Counted from the stretch's first letter, positions 16,778 through 26,285 are shown. The stretch: DNA of 63,884 bases from Flavobacterium jejuense (GCF_006491595.2 NZ_VEVQ02000021.1:1-63884), one strand, 5' to 3'. Numbers and translations are program-made. Notes: generated by a model from the sequence alone, not told the origin.

Positions 16778-17944
16778 ATGGATAAAGGGAAAGTACAAAT
16801 ATTCGACACCACATTAAGAGATGGAGAACAAGTACCTGGTTGTAAATTGAACAAAGAGCAAAAATTAATTATTGCCAAACGTTTAGATGAACTAGGAGTG
16901 GATGTGATAGAAGCTGGATTTCCAATTTCTAGTCCTGGAGATTTTGAAGCCGTTGAGGCTATTGGTAAAATAGTAAAAAATGCAACGGTTTGCGGACTTA
17001 CAAGAGCGGTTGAAAAAGATATTGAAGTAGCGGCTCAAGCTTTGAAATATGCAAAAAAGCCAAGAATTCATACTGGAATTGGGACTTCGGATTCTCATAT
17101 AAAATACAAGTTTAATGCTTCTAAAGAAGAAATTATCGAAAGAGCAGTTAAAGCTGTTGCTTACGCTAAAAGGTTTGTTGAAGATGTAGAATTTTATGCT
17201 GAAGATGCAGGAAGAACTGATAATGAATTTTTAGCGAAAGTATGTTCAGAAGTTATTAAAGCAGGAGCAACAGTTTTAAATATTCCAGATACTACTGGTT
17301 ATTGCTTGCCTGAAGAATATGGTGCTAAAATAAAATACCTTTCTGAAAATGTTATTGGTATCGATAAAGCTATTCTGTCGTGTCATTGTCATAATGATTT
17401 GGGTTTGGCTACAGCCAATTCTATTTCAGGTGTGATTAATGGAGCCAGACAAATAGAATGTACTATAAACGGAATAGGGGAGAGAGCAGGAAATACGTCT
17501 TTGGAAGAAGTTGTCATGATTTTAAGGCAACACCCTAATTTAGGTTTGGATACCAATGTGAATGCCAAATTACTAAACGAAATGAGTCATTTGGTATCAG
17601 AAAGTATGGGTATGTTAGTGCAACCAAATAAAGCCATTGTAGGAGCAAATGCTTTTGCACACAGCTCAGGAATTCATCAAGATGGGGTAATTAAAAATCG
17701 TGAGACATACGAAATAATCAATCCAGAAGATGTTGGAGTTTCTGAATCTTCAATTATTCTTACTGCAAGAAGTGGGAGAGCTGCTTTGGCTTACAGAGCT
17801 AAAAAAATAGGATACGAATTGACAAAACTACAATTAGATATAGTATACCAAGAATTTTTAAAAGTAGCCGATAGAAAAAAAGAAGTCATCGATGATGATG
17901 TTCATAGAATTATTGAAACGAATAATATTGGAATTGTAGCTTAA
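16778..17944 (+). CDS. leuA: 2-isopropylmalate synthase (short form)
   Basis: 388 aa. It condenses acetyl-CoA and 2-ketoisovalerate, the first step of leucine synthesis. The TIM-barrel catalytic domain has FDTTLRDGEQ near the N-terminus, the metal-binding HCHND motif, and the GxGERAGN segment (NGIGERAGNTSLEE). The protein ends after the HMGL-like subdomain II, without the ~120-residue LeuA dimerisation/leucine-feedback domain found in longer LeuA, so allosteric inhibition may be absent. It is first of a four-gene operon with gaps of 4, 1 and 12 bp. The close relative homocitrate or citramalate synthase is excluded mainly by context. Confidence 0.9.
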   Translation: MDKGKVQIFDTTLRDGEQVPGCKLNKEQKLIIAKRLDELGVDVIEAGFPISSPGDFEAVEAIGKIVKNATVCGLTRAVEKDIEVAAQALKYAKKPRIHTGIGTSDSHIKYKFNASKEEIIERAVKAVAYAKRFVEDVEFYAEDAGRTDNEFLAKVCSEVIKAGATVLNIPDTTGYCLPEEYGAKIKYLSENVIGIDKAILSCHCHNDLGLATANSISGVINGARQIECTINGIGERAGNTSLEEVVMILRQHPNLGLDTNVNAKLLNEMSHLVSESMGMLVQPNKAIVGANAFAHSSGIHQDGVIKNRETYEIINPEDVGVSESSIILTARSGRAALAYRAKKIGYELTKLQLDIVYQEFLKVADRKKEVIDDDVHRIIETNNIGIVA

Positions 17945-17948
17945 AAAA

Positions 17949-19334
17949 ATGGAAAAGAAAACCTTATTTGATAAAGTTTGGGACAGTCATGTCGTTAGTG
18001 AAGTGCCTAATGGTCCACAAATATTATATATAGATAAACATTTAATTCATGAAGTAACAAGTCCGCAAGCTTTTGCTGAATTGGAAGAACGTAATATTCC
18101 TGTTTTTCGTCCCAATCAAATTGTTGCTACTGCCGACCATAATGTTCCCACAAAGGATCAGCATCTTCCTATTAAAGATTTATTGTCTAAAAATCAATTG
18201 GAACAACTTACAAAAAACTGTGAAAAGAATAACATCACTTTATATGATTTAGGTCATCAATATCAAGGAATAGTTCATGTCATTGCACCAGAACTAGGAA
18301 TTACTTTACCAGGAATGACCATGGTTTGCGGTGATAGTCATACTTCTACTCATGGTGCTTTTGGAACAATTGCTTTTGGCATTGGAACCAGTCAAGTAGC
18401 ACAAGTTTTTGCTAGTCAATGTTTGTTACTGAATAAACCCAAAAGTTTGCGTGTAAATGTGAATGGAAAATTAGCGAAAGGAGTTACTCCTAAAGATGTT
18501 ATTTTATATATCATTTCCCAAATTGGAACCAATTCTGGAACAGGTTATTTCTGTGAATATGCAGGAAATGTGTTCCAAGAAATGTCAATGGAAGGAAGAA
18601 TGACGGTTTGCAATATGAGTATCGAAATGGGAGCAAGAGGCGGAATGATTGCACCAGATGAAGTTACTTTCGAATACATAAAAGGAAGAACATTTGCTCC
18701 AAAAGGAGAAGATTTAGAAGAAAGAATTGCTTATTGGAAAACATTGCCAACTGAAGAAGGAGCAACTTTTGATAAAGAATATGCATTTAATGCTGAAGAT
18801 ATCGCCCCAATGATTACTTATGGGACCAATCCAGGAATGGGAATCAAAATAAATGGAACTATTCCTGTTAATGAAGATGAATCTTTCTTGAAAGCTTTAG
18901 ATTATATGGGTTTCCAAAAAGGAGAATCTTTGGTTAATAAACCAATTAATTATGTTTTTATAGGTAGTTGTACCAATTCTCGAATTGAAGACTTTAGAAT
19001 TGCAGCTCAATATATTAATGGAAAACAAAAAGCGTCCAATGTAAATGCTTTAATTGTGCCTGGTTCCCAACAAGTAGCCAAACAAATCCAAGAGGAAGGT
19101 TTAACTGCTATATTCGAAAAAGCAGGTTTTGAAATTCGTCAACCAGGTTGTTCTGCATGTTTGGCTATGAATGATGATAAAATTCCAGCTGGTGAATATT
19201 GTGTTTCTACCTCCAATAGGAATTTTGAAGGAAGACAAGGACAAGGTTCGCGAACACTTCTATCAAGTCCGTTAGTAGCTGCAGCAATTGCAGTTGAAGG
19301 CAAAATTATTGATATCACCCAATATTTAAATTAA
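17949..19334 (+). CDS. leuC: 3-isopropylmalate dehydratase large subunit
   Basis: 461 aa, aconitase superfamily. It starts 4 bp after leuA. Iron-sulfur cluster cysteines are seen in GSCTNSR and in GCSACLAMN (CxxC), and the signature CGDSHTSTHGAFG is present. Together with LeuD it isomerises 2- to 3-isopropylmalate. The length is normal and all expected motifs are present. Confidence 0.97.
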   Translation: MEKKTLFDKVWDSHVVSEVPNGPQILYIDKHLIHEVTSPQAFAELEERNIPVFRPNQIVATADHNVPTKDQHLPIKDLLSKNQLEQLTKNCEKNNITLYDLGHQYQGIVHVIAPELGITLPGMTMVCGDSHTSTHGAFGTIAFGIGTSQVAQVFASQCLLLNKPKSLRVNVNGKLAKGVTPKDVILYIISQIGTNSGTGYFCEYAGNVFQEMSMEGRMTVCNMSIEMGARGGMIAPDEVTFEYIKGRTFAPKGEDLEERIAYWKTLPTEEGATFDKEYAFNAEDIAPMITYGTNPGMGIKINGTIPVNEDESFLKALDYMGFQKGESLVNKPINYVFIGSCTNSRIEDFRIAAQYINGKQKASNVNALIVPGSQQVAKQIQEEGLTAIFEKAGFEIRQPGCSACLAMNDDKIPAGEYCVSTSNRNFEGRQGQGSRTLLSSPLVAAAIAVEGKIIDITQYLN

Positions 19335-19335
19335 A

Positions 19336-19944
19336 ATGGAAAAGTTTACCACATTACAGTCAAAAGCAGTTCCATTACCAATGGAAAATATAGATACAGA
19401 TCAAATTATTCCAGCTCGTTTTTTAAAGGTAACTAATAAAATAGGCTTCGGAAATAACCTTTTTAGAGATTGGCGTTTTGATGATGTTGATAAGCCAACA
19501 GCATCATTCGTTTTAAATGATGATACTTATTCAGGAAAGATTTTGGTAGCTGGAGATAATTTTGGTTGTGGCAGTAGTAGAGAACATGCTGCTTGGGCTT
19601 TAGCCGATTATGGTTTTAAAGTGATTGTCTCTAGTTACTTTGCTGATATTTTTAAAGGAAATGCTTTAAATAATGGTTTATTACCTATTCAGGTTTCTCC
19701 AGAATTTTTAAAAGAAGTGCTAGGTTTGGTTACTAAAAGACCAGAAACAAAGATAATTGTTGATCTAGAAAATCAAACGATACAAGTTGATGGTATCGAT
19801 TTAAAAGAATCTTTTGAAATTGATCCTTATAAAAAATTATGCATGATAAATGGTTATGATGATATTGATTTTTTAGTAAGTAATAAAGATAAAATAGAAG
19901 CTTTCGAAGTAAATAGAAGTAAAAAAGAATCCATAGTCATTTAA
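19336..19944 (+). CDS. leuD: 3-isopropylmalate dehydratase small subunit
   Basis: 202 aa, the swivel domain of the LeuCD isomerase: DTDQIIPARFLK near the N-terminus and the substrate loop NFGCGSSREHA. Its start is one base after the leuC stop, consistent with translational coupling. Confidence 0.97.
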   Translation: MEKFTTLQSKAVPLPMENIDTDQIIPARFLKVTNKIGFGNNLFRDWRFDDVDKPTASFVLNDDTYSGKILVAGDNFGCGSSREHAAWALADYGFKVIVSSYFADIFKGNALNNGLLPIQVSPEFLKEVLGLVTKRPETKIIVDLENQTIQVDGIDLKESFEIDPYKKLCMINGYDDIDFLVSNKDKIEAFEVNRSKKESIVI

Positions 19945-19956
19945 AATATAGAAAAG

Positions 19957-21078
19957 ATGAAGATGAAAATAGCAGTATTATCTGGAGACGGAATTGGTCC
20001 AGAAGTAACAAAAGAATCGGTTAAAGTTTTAGAAGGCATTGCAGAGGCATTCGGACATGATTTTCAATTTACAGAAGCTTTAGTAGGTGCTATTGCTATT
20101 GATAAAACAGGAAATCCTTTGCCAGAGGAGACTCTAAATTTATGTAAAGAAAGTGATGCGGTTTTGTTTGGTGCAATCGGTGATCCAAAATATGACAATA
20201 ATCCAGATGCTAAAGTAAGACCAGAACAAGGATTGTTAAAGTTGCGTAAAGAACTAGGTCTGTTTGCTAATATTCGTCCGATTACAGCATATGATTCTTT
20301 ATTGGATAAATCTCCTTTGAAAAGAGAAATCATTCAAGGAACTGATATGGTTATTTACAGAGAATTAACTGGAGGAATTTATTTTGGAGAAAAGAAATTA
20401 AGTGAAGATGGTAAAGTAGCCTCTGATTTGTGTGAATATTCACAATTTGAAATTGAACGCATTGCTCATTTAGCTTTTAAAACAGCTCAACAAAGAAAGA
20501 GAAAAGTAACGTTAGTAGATAAAGCGAATGTTTTAGAATCTTCAAGATTATGGAGAAGAGTAGTGACTGAATTAGCCAAACAATATCCAGATATAGCATT
20601 AGACTTTCTTTTTGTAGATAATGCAGCTATGCAAATGATTTTAAATCCTAGTCAGTTTGATGTTATTTTAACAGAAAACATGTTTGGAGATATTATTTCA
20701 GATGAAGGTAGTGTAATAGGTGGTTCAATAGGCTTATTAGCTTCTGCTTCTGTAGGAAGTGGAACAGCTCTATTTGAACCTATTCATGGTTCATATCCTC
20801 AAGCTGCAGGAAAAAACATAGCTAATCCAATTGCTTCTATATTGAGTGCAGCTATGTTGTTAGAACAATTTTCTTTACATGATGAAGCTAGATTGATTAA
20901 CAAAGCAGTAGAAATCTTATTGAATGAAAACATTGGAACAATCGATTTAAATAAAGAAAATCCATCATCCACCTCAGAAATAGGAGATGTCATTGTAAAA
21001 CTAATTGATAGTCAAGAGGTGTCTATTGGAGGTTCTCATTTTGAGAATATTAAGTTGGGCAAATCGGTATATATATAA
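19957..21078 (+). CDS. leuB: 3-isopropylmalate dehydrogenase
   Basis: 373 aa, NAD-dependent beta-decarboxylating dehydrogenase, third enzyme of leucine synthesis. It has the N-terminal LSGDGIGPEVT motif, the RxxxR substrate residues around RELTGGIYFGE, and the metal-binding NMFGDIISDE with GGSIGLLASAS. It is the last gene of the operon, 12 bp after leuD. A second ATG lies two codons in. The operon ends at the hairpin at 21132. Confidence 0.96.
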   Translation: MKMKIAVLSGDGIGPEVTKESVKVLEGIAEAFGHDFQFTEALVGAIAIDKTGNPLPEETLNLCKESDAVLFGAIGDPKYDNNPDAKVRPEQGLLKLRKELGLFANIRPITAYDSLLDKSPLKREIIQGTDMVIYRELTGGIYFGEKKLSEDGKVASDLCEYSQFEIERIAHLAFKTAQQRKRKVTLVDKANVLESSRLWRRVVTELAKQYPDIALDFLFVDNAAMQMILNPSQFDVILTENMFGDIISDEGSVIGGSIGLLASASVGSGTALFEPIHGSYPQAAGKNIANPIASILSAAMLLEQFSLHDEARLINKAVEILLNENIGTIDLNKENPSSTSEIGDVIVKLIDSQEVSIGGSHFENIKLGKSVYI

Positions 21079-21131
21079 ATTTAAGTTAAAAAAGTTGATT
21101 TTTTTTTTATACTGTAAGAAAAGACTTTATT

Positions 21132-21161
21132 TCGCGGTTAGTTATTAATCGCGATTTTTTT
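21132..21161 (+). terminator. leu operon terminator touching the next start codon
   Basis: TCGCGGTTA and TAATCGCGA form a 9-bp stem (one G:T) with a 5-nt loop, followed by seven Ts and then directly the ATG at 21162. It either ends the leu transcript or acts as an attenuator for the barrel protein. Confidence 0.75.
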
Positions 21162-23942
21162 ATGAACAAAATTTACTTTTTATTCGTTTTTTTCTGTTTT
21201 ACAGTTATTAGTTTTAGCCAAAACACGTTTTCTGTTAGTGGAAAACTGGTAGACGAAAGCTCAAAATTACCTTTAGAATCAGCTACTATTTATTTTTCAA
21301 AAGTGAGCGATTCTACAGTGGTTGATTATACTATTTCTGATAAAAACGGAAATTTTAATTTTAAAATAAAAGCCATAGATTATCCAGTAAAACTTAAAGT
21401 TTCCTACTATGGTTATTTGGATTTCAAGAAACAGTTTCCTTCAATTGACAGAGAGTATGATTTAGGGTTAATCAATTTAAAAGAAAATGTTTCGACTTTA
21501 AATGAAGTAATTGTTCAATCGGAAATTCCACCTATTTCTGTAAAAACGGATACTTTAGAGTTTAATGCTTCTTCTTTTAAAGTAGGACCAGATGCGAATG
21601 TGGAGAAACTTTTAAAGCAATTACCAGGTGTAGAAATTGATACGGATGGAAAAATTACGGTAAATGGTAAGGAAGTCAATAATATTTTGGTAAACGGAAA
21701 ACCTTTCTTTGGTAAAGATGGAAAAATTGTTACTCAGAATCTTCCTGCTGAAATGATTGACAAAGTACAAGTGACTGATACGAAGACCAAAAAAGAAGAA
21801 TTATCTGGTCAGGCTGCTTCGGATAATACAAGTACGATTAATTTAACGATTCAAGAAGATAAAAATAAAGGACTATTTGGGAAAGCAACGGCTGGTTATG
21901 GTTCTGATGACAGATATGAATCGAGTTTGTTATTCAATTATTTTAAAGATACACGAAAAATAAGTGTTCTAGGATCGTCTAATAATATCAACTCGGTTGG
22001 ATTTTCCATGGATGAAATTTTTGATAATATGGGTGGTGGTCGCAACCAATCGATTTATGTTAATAGTAATGGAAGCTTCGGTATTAATGGAATGCGTTTT
22101 GGTGGCAATTCAGGAATTACGAAATCTAATATGGTTGGAATTAATTTTTCTGATGAATGGTTTAATAAAAAGGTAGATCCAAATGGAAGTTATTATTTCT
22201 CAAACGCTATTTCAGAAAATAGAAATAGAACGAGCAGAACTAATTTATTACCCACTGGAAATACAAGTACTAATTCAGAGTCTAATTCTAAAACAGATGT
22301 TACTGGAAATTCAATTAATTTTGATTTTGAAATAAAAATAGATTCTACGACAACTTTGTATGTGTCTCCAAATTTTTCAAAGAATAAAACATTGGATAAC
22401 TATACTAGTAAGGCTACTTCTTTTGATAGCACGAATGATTTGTTGAATGAGAACACAACCAATAATTTCCAACAAGATGATCGATCTAACTTTGCCAATA
22501 ATTTATATTTATATAAAAAATTAAAACGAAAAGGGAGAGGATTTAGTTTAACTGTAGATAACGAAAACAGCAATAATGAGTCCAATTTAAATACTGTTAC
22601 AAATACTGTTTTTTATCAGTCAGGAACACCAAATGATAGTAGGAATCAAAATCGTTTTGATACCAATAAAATGGATATGATTCGATTTGAAGTGGGCTAT
22701 TCTGAACCAATAACAGATTCTTTGAAGTTGACTTTTGAAACCTCATTTAAAACTCAAAAAAATAGAAATAGTAAGCAAACATTCGATTTTGATTCTTTTA
22801 CGAATGATTATTCAAATTTTAATGATTTGTTGTCTAATGAAATCACTTCTAGAAATAATACTTTCAATGGATCAGTTGGAATAAATATTACAAAGAAGAA
22901 GTATAGATTTAATCTTGATTTAGGAACTGATTTTTTAAATTATGATAATCAATCTATTTATTTGGGAAATCAAACAACGATAAAGAATAATTATATGTAT
23001 CCGAATGTAACGGCTTATTTGAGTTATAAATTGGCAAAATCAAAGTCCATTTACAGTAGATATACTTATAATGTGAATTTGCCCTCTGCAGAACAATTAT
23101 TGCCTTTTGAAAACCTTGCAAACCCTTTGAATACTATTATAGGAAATGCTTTTTTAAAACCCGTAGAAACCCATAATTTATACATGAATTATAACAATTA
23201 TGATTATGCTACTCGATCAGGTTTATATACTTATTTTGGTGGAAATTTAAGAAGAAATCAAATCGTAAGTTCTACAGTATATGATTCCGATTTTAAAGCA
23301 AATACTACGTATCAAAATATAGATCAAACGTATAATCTTTTTACTGGTTTTAGCTTTAGTAAATCTCTAAAAAAAGAAAAAAGAACTTTTAAATATGGCT
23401 TTGGAATTGGGATGAATTACGATTTTAATCAAGGTTTGACCAATGCGGAATTGTATAAAGCAAAAGGAATTCAGCTAAACCCAAGAGTTAATCTTTCTTG
23501 GTCAATTGATGATTTAGTTACCATTGCTCCTTCTTATAGATATACCTATAATGAAACAGCTTTTGAAAACTATGTGATTGATAAAACCAATACATTCAGA
23601 CATAATTTTAAAATTGAAGCAACAACATATTGGCCTAAAAATGTAGTTTTAGGGAATGATTTTGGGTATACCTATAATTCAAATATTGCAAATGGTTTTC
23701 AAAAAGATTTTTACCTATGGAATGTAAGTTTAGGTTATAATTTCTTTAAAGATCAATTATTAGCAAAAGTGAAGGTGTATGATTTGTTAAACCAAAATGT
23801 AAATGCTACTAGAACTATTACACCGACAGCGATTACAGATGAAGAAAATACTGTATTGCAACAATATGTTATGTTTTCACTAACGTACAAGTTGGAGAAA
23901 TTTGGTAAAAAGAAAGATAATAATAGAATAATTATCCATTAA
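21162..23942 (+). CDS. TonB-plug/beta-barrel outer-membrane protein
   Basis: 926 aa. The signal peptide is 1-20 (..VISFSQ). A CarboxypepD-reg-like domain spans ~24-110 (VSGKLVDESSKLPLESATIYF...DKNGNFNFKIKA), the usual N-terminal extension of Bacteroidota receptors. Next come a plug-like region ~125-230 (ANVEKLLKQLPGVEIDTDGKI..NGKEVNNILVNGKPFF) and a long barrel ending in an aromatic-rich C-terminus (ENTVLQQYVMFSLTYKLEKF). The pattern matches the OMP_b-brl_2 group related to TonB-dependent receptors; no SusD partner is present. The substrate is unknown. The start codon lies immediately after a terminator T-run. Confidence 0.85.
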   Translation: MNKIYFLFVFFCFTVISFSQNTFSVSGKLVDESSKLPLESATIYFSKVSDSTVVDYTISDKNGNFNFKIKAIDYPVKLKVSYYGYLDFKKQFPSIDREYDLGLINLKENVSTLNEVIVQSEIPPISVKTDTLEFNASSFKVGPDANVEKLLKQLPGVEIDTDGKITVNGKEVNNILVNGKPFFGKDGKIVTQNLPAEMIDKVQVTDTKTKKEELSGQAASDNTSTINLTIQEDKNKGLFGKATAGYGSDDRYESSLLFNYFKDTRKISVLGSSNNINSVGFSMDEIFDNMGGGRNQSIYVNSNGSFGINGMRFGGNSGITKSNMVGINFSDEWFNKKVDPNGSYYFSNAISENRNRTSRTNLLPTGNTSTNSESNSKTDVTGNSINFDFEIKIDSTTTLYVSPNFSKNKTLDNYTSKATSFDSTNDLLNENTTNNFQQDDRSNFANNLYLYKKLKRKGRGFSLTVDNENSNNESNLNTVTNTVFYQSGTPNDSRNQNRFDTNKMDMIRFEVGYSEPITDSLKLTFETSFKTQKNRNSKQTFDFDSFTNDYSNFNDLLSNEITSRNNTFNGSVGINITKKKYRFNLDLGTDFLNYDNQSIYLGNQTTIKNNYMYPNVTAYLSYKLAKSKSIYSRYTYNVNLPSAEQLLPFENLANPLNTIIGNAFLKPVETHNLYMNYNNYDYATRSGLYTYFGGNLRRNQIVSSTVYDSDFKANTTYQNIDQTYNLFTGFSFSKSLKKEKRTFKYGFGIGMNYDFNQGLTNAELYKAKGIQLNPRVNLSWSIDDLVTIAPSYRYTYNETAFENYVIDKTNTFRHNFKIEATTYWPKNVVLGNDFGYTYNSNIANGFQKDFYLWNVSLGYNFFKDQLLAKVKVYDLLNQNVNATRTITPTAITDEENTVLQQYVMFSLTYKLEKFGKKKDNNRIIIH

Positions 23943-23951
23943 GATTATTAC

Positions 23952-24003
23952 TAAATAGTATAAAATAAGGTACTCAATTGAGTACCTTATTTTATACTAT
24001 TTA
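23952..24003. terminator. Perfect 52-bp palindrome between convergent genes
   Basis: The sequence from 23952 to 24003 reads the same on both strands, centred on CAATTG at 23977/23978 with arms such as AAAATAAGGTACTC. It overlaps the TAG stop codon of the minus-strand gene. It would form a ~24-bp stem with T-rich ends on both strands: a bidirectional terminator of unusual length and perfection. Confidence 0.85.
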
Positions 24004-24884
24004 ATGGTCAAATTCTTTGTTATTGTTGAATTGTCTTTTTTAATGATCTTTACAATATAATTACCTTCATAAATATCTTTTTTTAGTTTTAAATTGATGT
24101 AATTTTTATTTAAAATAGTAAATTGATTTTTAAAGATACTACCTGCTAAATCAATAATTTGTATTTCCCTTACCTCTCCAGAATTAATTCTAACATTCAA
24201 ATAATCATTTCTTTGAACCACTTTTGGGAAAATATATTCTAAAGCATCTTGATTTAAATTACTTTCATTTTTTTCAGTAGTAGTTACTCTTTTTTGCCCA
24301 GAAGTACTAATGCTTATATCATCAATCTCAAATTGAACATATTTGTTTTCTGAGGTACTTAATTGTGATTTAAGAGATGTATAGAACCATAACTGTGAAT
24401 TATTTTCTTTAGGAGTGTAGGAAATAGAGATGTTTTCCCAATTTGGATTACCTTTTGTTATGTTTTTTGTCCAAACTAACTCACTTTTATTTGGTAATGG
24501 AGGGTTTTGGCTTTGAAAATTAGCGTTTAGTTCATTTGATGTTCTCACATTAGCACTTGCAAGTATTTTATCGGCAGCGTTAATAGAAGTTGTAATTTTC
24601 ATCTTAAAAGAAATTCGGTAGCTTTTTCCTGAGAGGAATTCATAATTCGTAAAAACACCTTCTATTTTGTCTTTTGTAGAAGTTAAAGAGGCCCATGTGT
24701 TTTTAGTAATATTTCCTTCTATATTAGGAGTTCCATGACTAGCATACCAATCAGAGACACAAGTTGGAGCTGTAAAACCATTGCCAATGCAGTTACTATT
24801 TAAATTTCCATTAATTAGTTCTTGTGACTGTAAGGAGGATGGTAAAAATAGGATTAGAATGTAGATTAATAACAATTTCTTCAT
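23997..24884 (-). CDS. Secreted T9SS-type protein, paralogue 3
   Basis: 295 aa, closely similar in layout to the 298-aa protein at 11925: signal peptide (..LQSQ), jelly-roll-like domain (LINGNLNSNCIGNGFTAPTC..WYASHGTP..NTWASLTS..GVFTNYEF), and a C-terminal T9SS-like domain ending EGNYIVKIIKKDNSTITKNLTIK. It sits 9 kb away from the other two, between outer-membrane and TPM genes. The function is unknown; exported binding or adhesion is plausible. Confidence 0.75.
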   Translation of the reverse strand: MKKLLLIYILILFLPSSLQSQELINGNLNSNCIGNGFTAPTCVSDWYASHGTPNIEGNITKNTWASLTSTKDKIEGVFTNYEFLSGKSYRISFKMKITTSINAADKILASANVRTSNELNANFQSQNPPLPNKSELVWTKNITKGNPNWENISISYTPKENNSQLWFYTSLKSQLSTSENKYVQFEIDDISISTSGQKRVTTTEKNESNLNQDALEYIFPKVVQRNDYLNVRINSGEVREIQIIDLAGSIFKNQFTILNKNYINLKLKKDIYEGNYIVKIIKKDNSTITKNLTIK

Positions 24885-24974
24885 TTCTTGATATTTTAGT
24901 GCTTGATTTTAGTTAAAGTGCACAAATATCGTTATTTATAAATAATTTACTACAAAAAAAGCAATTATGTTCCT

Positions 24975-25006
24975 AATAAAAAAACACCTTCTTAAAAAAG
25001 GTGTTT
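24975..25006 (-). terminator. Terminator of the lemA-TPM operon
   Basis: AAACACCTT and AAGGTGTTT form a 9-bp stem. The minus strand continues in a T-tract. Confidence 0.75.
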
Positions 25007-25040
25007 AGTTTTATGTATTATTATAGGTGTTTATTTTAGT

Positions 25041-25841
25041 TTACCAACTTCCACCAGCTCCTCCTCCAGAGAAACCACCACCACCAAATCCTCCACCGAA
25101 GCCACCGCCTCCAAATCCTCCAGAAGAACCACCACCAAAACTTCCTCCACCGCTACCGCGACCAAGACTGCTTAAAATGATTACATCCATTAAATTTGAG
25201 CCAAATCCTCCAGAACCGCCGTTACGACCATTATTCTTTCCTTTTGAAATAATAATCATTATGATGATAAAAATGATAAAAAAGATTAGTATTGGAAATC
25301 CACTTCCGCTATTTTTACCTTTTCTAGTTCCTTTATAGGTTCCTTTTATAATCTCAAAAATAGCAGTTGTTCCTTTGTCAAGCCCTTTATAATAACTACC
25401 AGCTTTGAATTCTGGAATGATTACATTACGAACAAGTTCTCCAGTAATACCAGCTGTAAGTTTATTTTCTAAGCCATATCCAGGTGAAATCCAAATTTCC
25501 CTGTCATTTTTCGATAACAAAACAATAACTCCATTATCTTCTTTGGCTTGACCAATTCCCCATTCTTGTGCCCATTTAGGAGCTAAAATTCCGATGCTTT
25601 CTCCCTTTAAATCATCAATAGTAACAATAACGATTTGTGTAGAGGTAGAATCTGAGAATTGTACGAGTTTATTTTCTAGTTGACTTTCTTCTCTTTCATT
25701 CAATACATCAGCATAATCATAAATTGAAGTTTGAAAGGAAGGTTTTTTGGGAATATCAAATTGTGCAAAGCCTAAAGTGTGTAAAAGAAATAAGGCTATC
25801 ACTAAAAGATATTTCATTGATTTAAATATAAATTGTATCAT
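25041..25841 (-). CDS. TPM-domain protein with glycine-rich tail
   Basis: 266 aa. Signal peptide, then a TPM domain at ~35-160 (IYDYADVLNEREESQLENKLVQF...QIVIVTIDDLKG...GIGQAKEDNGVIVLLS), a transmembrane helix at ~180-200, and a ~60-residue tail almost only Gly/Ser/Phe. Such YgcG-like proteins sit in the membrane with the TPM domain outside; the family has been linked to phosphatase activity and to photosystem repair in plants, but the bacterial role is unclear. The start overlaps the upstream stop as TAATG; M9 (25817) is an alternative that begins the hydrophobic signal. Last gene of the lemA operon. Confidence 0.85.
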   Translation of the reverse strand: MIQFIFKSMKYLLVIALFLLHTLGFAQFDIPKKPSFQTSIYDYADVLNEREESQLENKLVQFSDSTSTQIVIVTIDDLKGESIGILAPKWAQEWGIGQAKEDNGVIVLLSKNDREIWISPGYGLENKLTAGITGELVRNVIIPEFKAGSYYKGLDKGTTAIFEIIKGTYKGTRKGKNSGSGFPILIFFIIFIIIMIIISKGKNNGRNGGSGGFGSNLMDVIILSSLGRGSGGGSFGGGSSGGFGGGGFGGGFGGGGFSGGGAGGSW

Positions 25842-26278
25842 TATCCTTTTGAAATTTCATTAGGTAACTCATTGGTGTCGTCAGATTGGTAAGGAAAGTA
25901 ATTTTTTAACCTTTTGCCAGCTTCAATAATTCCTTTTACTAATCCTTCTTTGTTTTTATTGCTTTTGAAATTTTCTATAACTATATCTTTTGTTGAATTC
26001 CAAAAATCAGCTCCTACTACCTTGTTGATACCTTCATCACCAAGGATAGCAAAATGCTTGTTAGCCACTCCTACATAAAATAAGACACCATTCCTATCTT
26101 TAGTATTGGCCATGTTTAAAGATAAAAAAACCTCCTGAGCTCTTTCAAGAGGGGGTTTTTCTGAATGATCTTCAATATGGACTCTTATCTCACCTGAAGT
26201 GTCTTTTTCTGCTGCAACAATAGCTTGAACAATTTCTTGTTCTTCACTTGTTGTTAAGAAATCTTCTGTTTTTGACAT
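25841..26278 (-). CDS. Soluble TPM-domain protein
   Basis: 145 aa from M at 26278 (MSKTEDFLTTSEEQEIVQAI). This start avoids a 17-bp overlap with lemA and leaves a 7-bp gap. It consists of a TPM domain only (DTSGEIRVHIEDHSE...DRNGVLFYVGVANKHFAILGDEGIN), without signal or membrane segments. It overlaps the next gene by one base (TAATG). LemA with two TPM proteins is a common Bacteroidota trio, presumably acting together at the membrane. Confidence 0.85.
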   Translation of the reverse strand: MSKTEDFLTTSEEQEIVQAIVAAEKDTSGEIRVHIEDHSEKPPLERAQEVFLSLNMANTKDRNGVLFYVGVANKHFAILGDEGINKVVGADFWNSTKDIVIENFKSNKNKEGLVKGIIEAGKRLKNYFPYQSDDTNELPNEISKG

Positions 26279-26285
26279 TTTATTA

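Noticed and set aside
11706..19300. GCAATTGC-like sequences inside der and leuC
   Set aside because: They lie in coding sequence without the fixed-distance TAnnTTTG box, so they are taken as chance matches to the operator motif.
25027..25338. Proline-rich 103-codon frame on the plus strand
   Set aside because: It is the antisense shadow of the glycine-rich tail of the TPM protein.
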